From assembly GCA_000421005.1 (NCBI GenBank), contig ATWA01000022.1, positions 1-36,069 of the forward strand: DNA of 36,069 nt, read 5' to 3'. Below, in pieces: positions 29,863-36,069 of this stretch; within the stretch, counting starts at the first letter, position 1, and each line of letters starts with the position of its first letter. The notes under the pieces were generated by a model that saw only the letters and a program-made list of their open reading frames with translations, did no database searches and was not told the origin of the DNA. Origin of the DNA: Clostridiales bacterium NK3B98. GTDB taxonomy: Bacteria > Bacillota > Clostridia > Oscillospirales > Oscillospiraceae. The position numbers were made by a program, and so were the translations under genes.

Positions 29863-30921
29863 ATGCCATATAATCAAATAACCCCCGCTGGGACTATCGC
29901 ACCTGGTGCTGACCCCAAGGGTCCTTCCCGGAAAGAAATCCGCGATATAATTGAAACCGCCCTAAATAAAGACGATTTTTCATTTTCTTGGTCCTCTCGC
30001 AACAGGCAACCGTACGAAGGAACCCTTGATACAGGTTCAAACAATGTTAGTTTATATATCTACGCATGGCGCATTAGCAACGGAGGTCGTAAAAACCTCC
30101 CTTCAGAAAAACGCATCCAGATTTCTCAAACTGTCGATAATGTGGGATTTCACCGTCCTATAACAGCAGGTCAAAAAACTCTTCTGCTGGGCATCTATGA
30201 CAGTCCGTCCGGAACGCCTATTTTTGCAGCCTGGGATGCCGCTTCAAACGCCTCCCACACACAAAAGTCCTGTCAAGTTCAAGTTGAAGATCTCTGTGCG
30301 GCCTTAACCGAGCATATTCACGAATGCCAAGATAGCAAAGGTAATACCATTTTTACGTTTTTACCTGACTATTTAGGAGACTACATTGACTTAGTCGTAG
30401 CCGGTAACGCATTAGCTATACCCGCCGGAGCAGCAGGCACGCTTGATAAAAAAGTGAAAGCCGCTACATTGCCAAGCAGAAAGAAACGTGCAATAAAGTC
30501 TACTGATAAGATACTTGCACAGATTGGAAATCTTTCTTCTACCGAGCGGACCGCGGTTACAAAGCAAAGAGTTGGTCAGGGATTGTTTAAGGATTTGCTG
30601 ATTAATAAGTACCATAACCAATGTGCCCTTTGCCGAATTACAACCTATCAGATGCTTATTGGCAGTCATATAAAGGCATGGAAAGACAGTAACGATACGG
30701 AAAAAATGGACGAAAACAACGGTTTGTTGTTATGTGCACATCACGATGCTCTTTTTGACAAGCATTTAATCTCCTTCGAAGATACAGGAGATCTTATCGT
30801 GTCCCCTACGCTTTCAGTTGCAGAACAACATGAATTGCAGATAGGTGCTATTCCTTCGATTACTGTTACTTCCGGAATGAAACCATATCTTGCTGATCAT
30901 AGATCGAAACTAAAGAAGTAA
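29863..30921 (+). CDS. HNH endonuclease with LlaJI R1-like N-terminal domain
   Basis: 352 aa from ATG 29863-29865 (MPYNQITPAGTIAPGADPKG) behind AGGAGG. Residues about 65-177 resemble the R1 N-terminus: GGRKNLPSEKRIQ corresponds to R1 GGRQGLKDEQRIQ; GQKTLLLGIYDSPSGTPIFA to GKKGVFLGVYSKDGQTVFCT; FTFLPDYLGDYIDL to CAFKPGFLYFYL. The C-terminal part is an HNH nuclease: CALCR (C254, C257), IGSHIKAWKD (H269), ENNGLLLCAHHDALFDKHLI. The domain order (DNA reader, then nuclease) is that of a restriction enzyme. Divergent from the methyltransferase operon. Possibly a second effector reading the same or a related site. Confidence 0.85.
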   Translation: MPYNQITPAGTIAPGADPKGPSRKEIRDIIETALNKDDFSFSWSSRNRQPYEGTLDTGSNNVSLYIYAWRISNGGRKNLPSEKRIQISQTVDNVGFHRPITAGQKTLLLGIYDSPSGTPIFAAWDAASNASHTQKSCQVQVEDLCAALTEHIHECQDSKGNTIFTFLPDYLGDYIDLVVAGNALAIPAGAAGTLDKKVKAATLPSRKKRAIKSTDKILAQIGNLSSTERTAVTKQRVGQGLFKDLLINKYHNQCALCRITTYQMLIGSHIKAWKDSNDTEKMDENNGLLLCAHHDALFDKHLISFEDTGDLIVSPTLSVAEQHELQIGAIPSITVTSGMKPYLADHRSKLKK

Positions 30922-30935
30922 GGGCGGTGTGGGTT

Positions 30936-31196
30936 ATGGATGATTTCCCTAAAAAGAAAGAATTGATGGATGCTATTATAGCTGTTCTTCAAGGGAATGG
31001 TGCCGCAATGAAAACGGCAGAAATAGATGCCGCAGTTGCAAAAAAGATGAACCTTTCCGATGAAATGCTGGCTATTGAAGAAGCAAACTGCACCGGCTCT
31101 GAATACAGTTACCGCATGCGTTGGGCAAGAACGGAATTAAAACAGAAAGGGAAGATTGTAAATTTAAGTCGAGGCGTCTGGGGATTACACGGATAA
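30936..31196 (+). CDS. Stand-alone Mrr_N-type winged helix, 86 aa
   Basis: Starts at ATG 30936 (MDDFPKKKELMDAIIAVLQG; a GTG three codons earlier is possible) with GGGCGG upstream. Pattern: helix, GAAMKTAEIDAAVAKKMNLS, DEMLAIEEANCTGSEYSYRM, RWARTELKQKGKIVNLSRGV, WGLHG. This is the Mrr N-terminal winged helix, normally fused to an Mrr nuclease domain, but the frame ends after the wing and no nuclease follows. It begins 14 bp after the HNH gene, so they likely form a two-gene operon. It may be a DNA-binding accessory of the HNH enzyme or a remnant of an Mrr gene. Confidence 0.75.
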   Translation: MDDFPKKKELMDAIIAVLQGNGAAMKTAEIDAAVAKKMNLSDEMLAIEEANCTGSEYSYRMRWARTELKQKGKIVNLSRGVWGLHG

Positions 31197-31208
31197 TCTC
31201 ACTTTAAC

Positions 31209-31258
31209 AGCAAAATCATAGCTACAACTATCCTAAAAAGCAAAATCGTAGCCGTAAC
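31209..31258. repeat. Imperfect 20-bp direct repeat at the island/host boundary
   Basis: AGCAAAATCATAGCTACAAC (31209-31228) recurs 30 bp later with four changes (31239-31258). It lies between the last island gene and the rlmD terminator, where composition shifts from AT-rich to GC-rich, so it may mark an attachment or insertion boundary. No matching copy was noticed at the other side within the window. Confidence 0.4.
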
Positions 31259-31283
31259 CTCTATCATCGATATGTTCTGATAT

Positions 31284-31343
31284 AAAGAGAAAAAGGATTC
31301 CCGTTTCCCTGGGCAGCACATACCCGGGTAACGGGAATCCTTT
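31284..31343 (-). terminator. Rho-independent terminator of rlmD
   Basis: On the minus strand a 14-bp perfect outer stem (arms 31292-31305 and 31330-31343, core GGATTCCCGTT/AACGGGAATCC) with an inner CCCGGG-like extension is followed by a T-rich tract (TTTTTCTCTTT, ending near 31284). It lies about 30 bp after the rlmD stop and could also stop transcripts from the plus-strand HNH operon. Confidence 0.88.
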
Positions 31344-31371
31344 GATTTCAAGGCATTTTCAGCCTGTTTTC

Positions 31372-32733
31372 TCAATTATGTGTTAGCAAAACTACGGTCT
31401 CGACGTGCCCCGTCCCCGGGAACAAATCCACCGCCTCCGCCCTGACAGCATCATATCCCCGCTCCCCAAACAGCTTCAAATCCCGTGCCAGCGTGCCGGG
31501 GTCGCAGGACACATATACCACCCGCTCCGGGGACATCTCACAGATGGAGTCAATCACCTCCACTGCAAGCCCTTTTCTGGGCGGGTCAATGGAAACCACA
31601 TCCGGACGCAGCCCCCGGCGGGCAAGCTGGGCGGCGGCATCCTTTGCATCGGCGCAGAGGAACTCGGCATTGTCAAACCCATTGCGCCGGGCGTTCTCTC
31701 TGGCGTCTTCAATGGCCTCCGGGACGATCTCCGCACCAATCACCCGTCCCGCCTGCTGCGCCATCACCAGCGAGATGGTGCCGGTGCCGCAGTACAGGTC
31801 AACCACTGTCTCACGCCCGGTGAGTGCGGCAAAAGCCACCGCCCGCTGATACAGCACCTCCGCCTGCGCCCGGTTCACCTGAAAGAAGGAGGGGACGCTG
31901 AGCCGGAAGGACAGTCCGCAGAGGGTGTCGTAGAGAAAATCCTGTCCCCACAGCGTCCGAAACCCCTCTCCCAGAATCACATTGGTATCCCGGGTGTTTT
32001 CGTTGATCACAATCCCCACAAGGGCAGGAACCGCCTCCCGTAGGGTCTCTACCAGCTCGCTTTCTTGGGGCAGGGCGGCGGCATTGGCCACCACGCATAA
32101 AAGCACCTCTCCCGCTTGATTGCTCCGGCAGAACAAATGCCGCACCAGTCCGGTGCCCCTCTGCTCGTCATAGGGCTGCACGCCATACCGCTCCATCCAG
32201 CCCTTCAGCGCCCGTCCCGCCCGGTTGCAGTCCTCGCTTTGCAGCAGGCAGTCGGGCACGTCCACCACGTCGTGGCTTCTCGCCCGGTAAAAGCCCACAC
32301 GAACCCCATCCTCCAGCGTCCCGCCCACGGGAAACTGCACCTTGTTTCGGTAGCGGTTGCGCTGGGGGGCGGGGTGGATGCAGGAGGTTTTCAGCGTCAG
32401 CCCCCCAATGCGCTCCAGCGCATCGTCCACCCGCTGACGTTTCAGCCGCAATTCCTCCTCGTAGGTACAGTGGCGCAGCACGCAGCCCCCGCATTTTGGA
32501 AAAGCGGGACAGTCCGGGACAATCCGGGCAGGGGAGGGGCTTATGACTTCCACCAGCCTTGCCCAGCCGCAGCGACGGGTCACCTTCATCATGGATACCC
32601 TGCACACCTCACCCTCCAATCCGCCCCGGACAAAGACGGTCAGTCCGTCCGGCAGATGGCACACACCGTCTCCCTGCGCTGTTGCCGCTGTGATGGTGAC
32701 GGTATGAATCGTGTTTTTCAGGCTGTTTGCCAT
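31372..32733 (-). CDS. rlmD: 23S rRNA (uracil-C5)-methyltransferase, RlmD/RumA-like
   Basis: Methylates uracil C5 in 23S rRNA using SAM (U1939 for E. coli RlmD; RlmCD-type enzymes modify two sites). Start at ATG 32731-32733 ([20 protein letters not shown]) behind GGAGG; 453 aa. N-terminal TRAM domain ([20 protein letters not shown]), a [4Fe-4S] ligand pattern [10 protein letters not shown] (C75, C81, C84), [14 protein letters not shown] site [25 protein letters not shown], and catalytic Cys in [13 protein letters not shown]. All key residues are present. A host gene, divergent from secA; exact site specificity cannot be told from sequence alone. Confidence 0.92.
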   Translation of the reverse strand: MANSLKNTIHTVTITAATAQGDGVCHLPDGLTVFVRGGLEGEVCRVSMMKVTRRCGWARLVEVISPSPARIVPDCPAFPKCGGCVLRHCTYEEELRLKRQRVDDALERIGGLTLKTSCIHPAPQRNRYRNKVQFPVGGTLEDGVRVGFYRARSHDVVDVPDCLLQSEDCNRAGRALKGWMERYGVQPYDEQRGTGLVRHLFCRSNQAGEVLLCVVANAAALPQESELVETLREAVPALVGIVINENTRDTNVILGEGFRTLWGQDFLYDTLCGLSFRLSVPSFFQVNRAQAEVLYQRAVAFAALTGRETVVDLYCGTGTISLVMAQQAGRVIGAEIVPEAIEDARENARRNGFDNAEFLCADAKDAAAQLARRGLRPDVVSIDPPRKGLAVEVIDSICEMSPERVVYVSCDPGTLARDLKLFGERGYDAVRAEAVDLFPGTGHVETVVLLTHN

Positions 32734-32768
32734 GTCAGTATCCTCCAAAACCCATGTTGAATATCGCC

Positions 32769-32797
32769 ATTATACTTTGCCTGCGCCCTGCTTGCAA
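32769..32797 (-). promoter_or_regulatory. Promoter of rlmD
   Basis: Minus strand: -35 TTGCAA (32792-32797), 17-bp spacer, -10 TATAAT (32769-32774), about 36 bp before the ATG. A good match to the vegetative sigma-A consensus. Confidence 0.75.
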
Positions 32798-32873
32798 GGG
32801 TGGAATCCGTCTCCCATGGTGAAAATGTCACAAAATGTTTACCGTTGCCCGGTGAAATATTTCCATCTGCCAC

Positions 32874-32902
32874 TTTTAACCGGGACGGGGTTATGTTATA
32901 AT
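32874..32902 (+). promoter_or_regulatory. Promoter of secA (extended -10)
   Basis: TGTTATAAT gives an extended -10 with hexamer TATAAT at 32897-32902. The -35 position (32874-32879, TTTTAA) is weak, as often seen with extended -10 promoters. It lies about 48 bp before the TTG start. Confidence 0.7.
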
Positions 32903-32950
32903 GCCCGTGTATGCAAATTGTCATCATTCCCAGAGAAAGGAAGTATTACT

Positions 32951-35704
32951 TTGGGCTTATTCAGTAAGTTATTTGGCACCCCCTCCCAGCGAGAGGTCAA
33001 GAAAATCACCCCCATGGTGGACAAGATCGAGTCTCTGTCCGAGGAATACAAGGCGCTGTCAGACGCCCAGCTCAAGGCAAAGACCGAAGCCTTCAAATCC
33101 CGGTACGCCGGGGGAGAGTCCTTAGACGACCTGCTCCCTGAGGCGTTTGCCACTGTCCGGGAGGCCTGCGACCGGGTGCTGGGACTGCGCCCCTACCGTG
33201 TCCAGCTCATCGGAGGCATTATCCTCCATCAGGGACGGATTGCCGAGATGAAGACCGGCGAAGGTAAAACGCTGGTTGCCACCCTGCCCGCCTACCTGAA
33301 CGCCCTCACCGGCGAGGGTGTCCACATCGTCACCGTTAACGACTATTTGGCCAAGCGTGACTCGGAGTGGATGGGTAAGGTCTACCGCTTTCTGGGGCTG
33401 AAAGTGGGACTGATCGTCCACGGCCTCACCCGTCAGGAGCGGCAGGAGGCCTATCAGGCGGACATCACCTACGGCACCAACAACGAGATCGGCTTTGACT
33501 ACCTGCGGGACAACATGGCCATCTACGACCATGATCTGGTTCAGCGGGGCCAGAACTTCGCCATCGTGGACGAGGTGGACTCCATCCTCATCGACGAGGC
33601 CAGAACCCCTCTGATTATCTCCGGTCAGGGCGAAGCCTCCAACGAGATGTACAACATGGCGGACCGCTTTGTGCTCACCCTCCGCCGCTACACCGTCCCC
33701 GAGTCGGATGACAAGGAGATCGACGAGGAGATCAACCAGAACTACGACTATGTGGTGGAGGAAAAGCGAAAGACCTGCACCCTCACTGCCCGGGGTATCT
33801 CCAAGGCGGAGCAGTTCTTCGGGGTCACCAACCTGGCCGATGCGGAAAACGCCAGCCTGAACCACTACATCAATCAGGCCATCCGTGCCCACGGCGTGAT
33901 GAAGCGGGACGTGGACTATGTGGTGAAGGACAATCAGGTCATCATCGTGGACGAGTTCACCGGACGGCTGATGTACGGCAGACGGTACAACGAGGGCCTT
34001 CATCAGGCCATCGAGGCAAAGGAAGGCCTTGAGGTCGCCCACGAGAGCAAGACCCTTGCCACCATCACCTTCCAGAACCTGTTCCGCCTGTACAAAAAGC
34101 TCTCCGGCATGACCGGTACCGCCATGACCGAGGAGGAGGAGTTTTCCTCCATCTACAATCTGGACATTGTGGAAATCCCCACCAACCGCCCGGTGGTGCG
34201 TATCGACCAGCCTGACTGCGTGTACAAGACCGAGGCGGGCAAATACCGTGCCATCGTGGAGCAGATTGTGGAGTGCCACCAGAAGGGTCAGCCGGTGCTG
34301 GTGGGTACCATCTCCATTGAAAAGTCGGAAAAGCTGTCCAAGCTCCTCCGCCAGCGGGGCATTCCCCACAACGTTTTGAACGCCAAAAACCACGAGCGTG
34401 AGGCGGAAATCGTAGCTCAGGCGGGTAAGTTCGGTGCTGTCACCGTGGCCACCAACATGGCAGGCCGTGGTACCGATATTATGCTGGGCGGCAACGCCGA
34501 ATATCTGGCCACCGCCGAGCTGCGCCGCAAGGGATATGACGACGAAGTCATCGCCGAAGCGGTAGGCTATGCGGACACCGACAACGAAGAGATTCTCAAA
34601 GCCCGAACCCTCTTCCGGGAGCGGATGGACGCCTACAAGGACGACATTGCCAAGGAAGCGGCAAAGGTGCGGGAAGTGGGCGGACTGTACATTCTGGGCA
34701 CCGAGCGCCACGAGTCCCGCCGTATCGACAACCAGCTGCGTGGACGTTCCGGCCGTCAGGGCGATCCCGGCGAGAGCCGCTTCTTCCTGTCTCTGGAGGA
34801 TGACATCCTCCGTCTCTTTGGCTCTGAGCGGATCTCCCGGCTGATGGACACCCTGAACATTGACGAGGACACCCCCATCGACGCCAAAATGCTCTCCGGC
34901 GCCATCGAGGGCGCTCAGAAGCGGGTGGAAAGCCGCAACTTCCAGATCCGGAAGGGCGTGCTGGACTACGACGACGTGATGAACACCCAGCGTGAGGTCA
35001 TCTACGCCGAGCGCCGCAAGGTGCTTCAGGGGGACGACTTGAAGCCCTACATCGAGGCCATGATTGACCGGATGATCGAGGAGCAGGTGTCCGGTCTGGC
35101 AGGGGAGCGGGGCAGAATTGCCGCCGCCGACCTGAAAGAGGCGCTGAAAAACTACCGTGGCGTGTTCCTGCTCCCCGACGAGCTGAACTACACCGACGAG
35201 GAGCTGTCCACCATGACCGCCCAGCAGGTGTGCGATCAGGTGAAGGAGCGTGCCCACGACATCTACGCCAAAAAGGAAGCTGCGCTTGGCGCAGAGCTGA
35301 TGCGGGAGCTGGAACGGGTCATCTTCCTGCGGGTGGTGGACGAGTACTGGATGGATCACATCGACGCCATGGACGATTTGAAACAGGGCATCCGGCTTCA
35401 GGCCTACGGTCAGGAAGACCCGGTGAAGGCCTACAAGCGGGAGGGGGCGGATATGTTCGACCAGATGAACGCCGCCATCCAGCATGAGGCAGTGCGCCGC
35501 ATTTACATCGCCCGTGTCCAGACCAACAAGGTGGAGCGCAAGGCGGTGGCCAAGGTCACCGGGGAGAGCGCCGGCGACGGGCAGGAAAAGCCCCGCCGTG
35601 CCCCCGTCCGCAAGGCAAAAAAAGTTGGTCCCAACGATCCCTGCCCCTGCGGCTCCGGACTGAAATACAAGAAATGCCACGGACGCAACCGGGGCATTGA
35701 ATAA
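32951..35704 (+). CDS. secA: Preprotein translocase ATPase SecA
   Basis: Motor of the Sec pathway: binds SecYEG and drives unfolded preproteins across the membrane with ATP. The TTG at 32951 (protein [20 protein letters not shown]) is chosen because AAAGGAAG precedes it and the family starts there; the open frame upstream has no homology. 917 aa. Walker A MKTGEGKT, then [10 protein letters not shown], Walker [21 protein letters not shown], preprotein-crosslinking domain, second ATPase domain ([40 protein letters not shown]), helical scaffold, and the C-terminal zinc motif [17 protein letters not shown]. Complete and typical. Divergent from rlmD. Confidence 0.98.
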   Translation: MGLFSKLFGTPSQREVKKITPMVDKIESLSEEYKALSDAQLKAKTEAFKSRYAGGESLDDLLPEAFATVREACDRVLGLRPYRVQLIGGIILHQGRIAEMKTGEGKTLVATLPAYLNALTGEGVHIVTVNDYLAKRDSEWMGKVYRFLGLKVGLIVHGLTRQERQEAYQADITYGTNNEIGFDYLRDNMAIYDHDLVQRGQNFAIVDEVDSILIDEARTPLIISGQGEASNEMYNMADRFVLTLRRYTVPESDDKEIDEEINQNYDYVVEEKRKTCTLTARGISKAEQFFGVTNLADAENASLNHYINQAIRAHGVMKRDVDYVVKDNQVIIVDEFTGRLMYGRRYNEGLHQAIEAKEGLEVAHESKTLATITFQNLFRLYKKLSGMTGTAMTEEEEFSSIYNLDIVEIPTNRPVVRIDQPDCVYKTEAGKYRAIVEQIVECHQKGQPVLVGTISIEKSEKLSKLLRQRGIPHNVLNAKNHEREAEIVAQAGKFGAVTVATNMAGRGTDIMLGGNAEYLATAELRRKGYDDEVIAEAVGYADTDNEEILKARTLFRERMDAYKDDIAKEAAKVREVGGLYILGTERHESRRIDNQLRGRSGRQGDPGESRFFLSLEDDILRLFGSERISRLMDTLNIDEDTPIDAKMLSGAIEGAQKRVESRNFQIRKGVLDYDDVMNTQREVIYAERRKVLQGDDLKPYIEAMIDRMIEEQVSGLAGERGRIAAADLKEALKNYRGVFLLPDELNYTDEELSTMTAQQVCDQVKERAHDIYAKKEAALGAELMRELERVIFLRVVDEYWMDHIDAMDDLKQGIRLQAYGQEDPVKAYKREGADMFDQMNAAIQHEAVRRIYIARVQTNKVERKAVAKVTGESAGDGQEKPRRAPVRKAKKVGPNDPCPCGSGLKYKKCHGRNRGIE

Positions 35705-35711
35705 CAAGGTT

Positions 35712-35877
35712 TTAGGAAGCGCTGAATAAATCTCTCGGATGGATGAGCGAGGATGTTTTTTGCCAGTCGGGGATAAAAGACCGAAGGAATACTGACGTAT
35801 TTCAAGGGATTTTAGACCCGGATGGCGGAAAACAGACCGCTCAGACGCCTTAGCCTGATTTGTTCAGCGGTTCCTTA
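35712..35877. repeat. MITE-like palindromic element with TTA flanks
   Basis: About 160 bp (35715-35874) with imperfect terminal inverted repeats: AGGAAGCGCTGAATAAATC (35714-35732) and the complement of AGGAACCGCTGAACAAATC (35857-35875), 17 of 19 identical. Both ends are flanked by TTA (35712-35714, 35875-35877), a possible 3-bp target duplication. The interior is also palindromic (TGAGCG...CGCTCA, TAAAA...TTTTA, centre AATACTGACGTATT). No open reading frame. It starts 8 bp after the secA stop, so the transcript could fold into a long hairpin. Confidence 0.65.
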
Positions 35878-35948
35878 GATCAATCCGCCGGAGAACCCGG
35901 ATTCCCTCGCAACTGACGAAATTTTCTTGCCTACGAATCATTGCCAAT

Positions 35949-35997
35949 GCCCCCCTCCCTGAGGGGGCTGTCACGAAGTGACTGGGGGAGTACCCCC
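35949..35997. repeat. Three-hairpin intergenic repeat
   Basis: Three adjacent small hairpins: GCCCCC/GGGGGC (35949-35954, 35963-35968), GTCAC-GAA-GTGAC (35970-35982) and GGGGG/CCCCC (35984-35988, 35993-35997). The sequence around CTGTCACGAAGTGACTGGGG is, from memory, a frequent intergenic repeat in Faecalibacterium-like genomes. There is no T-run, so it is probably a REP-like element rather than a terminator. Confidence 0.5.
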
Positions 35998-36043
35998 TGC
36001 AATATCCACCCATCATCTCCCACACAGAGAGAGGAGCCTGTCT

Positions 36044-36069
36044 ATGTCTGTCTTTCGCTGCTATTCCGA
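36044..36069 (+). CDS. Start of a further gene, cut by the right edge
   Basis: ATG at 36044-36046 behind GAGAGGAG begins a frame MSVFRCYS that runs off the window. Eight residues cannot identify a protein. The start is compatible with phosphoribosylformylglycinamidine synthase (which often begins with a V-F-R-x-Y pattern), but this is only a suggestion. Confidence 0.35.

Noticed and set aside
32711-32950. 80-residue N-terminal extension of SecA
   Set aside because: It spans the divergent promoters; SecA proteins start at the TTG-encoded MGLFSKLFG, which has its own ribosome site.
33122-35707. 861-residue open frame on the minus strand opposite secA
   Set aside because: Mirror of a strongly codon-biased GC-rich gene; secA is unmistakable and the antisense product shows no recognisable domains.

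Overview
The window looks like the chromosome of a high-GC member of the Clostridia. The codon use of secA and rlmD and a hairpin repeat after secA recall Oscillospirales such as Faecalibacterium, Gemmiger or Subdoligranulum, but this placement is a judgement from memory. Three blocks are visible. (1) Positions 1-20324: a defective, GC-rich cos-type siphovirus-like prophage read entirely on the minus strand. (2) About 20440-31260: an AT-richer defence island. (3) About 31280-36069: host housekeeping genes, rlmD on the minus strand and secA on the plus strand.

Prophage, in transcription order (right to left). The early and replication operon encodes a 46-aa basic protein, a 204-aa acidic (possibly sigma-like) protein, a 73-aa protein, a SNF2-type helicase, a coiled-coil protein, a Cys-cluster protein, a family A DNA polymerase, a DUF4406 protein, a primase-helicase, a VRR-NUC nuclease, a 75-aa protein and a DUF1492 sigma-region-4-like regulator. 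The late operon encodes an HNH nuclease, small terminase, a short SAM synthetase, a ParB-methyltransferase fusion, a C5-cytosine methyltransferase with a repeat-filled insert, several small proteins (including DUF4314 and DUF5049 families), large terminase and portal. The portal is cut near its C-terminus by an insertion sequence that runs off the left edge. Early and late promoters each have a weak or absent -35 behind three helically phased direct repeats. Inverted iteron clusters around an AT-rich core, next to the primase gene, look like a replication origin.

Defence island. One consensus promoter (29680-29708) appears to drive eight closely packed genes ending at two tandem terminators (20448-20507). 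They are an excisionase-like HTH regulator, two C5 methyltransferases, an McrB-like GTPase (R1) and a LlaJI-family endonuclease (R2), making a complete LlaJI-type restriction-modification system, followed by a three-gene set resembling ABC-three-component (ABC-3C) conflict systems. Divergent from it are an HNH endonuclease whose N-terminal region resembles that of R1, and a free-standing Mrr_N-type winged helix. The most interesting points are the LlaJI/ABC-3C composite operon and the apparent sharing of one DNA-reading domain between two different restriction effectors.

Host part. rlmD and secA are divergent, each with a recognisable promoter. Downstream of secA are a roughly 160-bp palindromic MITE-like element, a three-hairpin repeat and the first codons of another gene. 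No integrase, phage repressor, tRNA, rRNA or CRISPR array was found.
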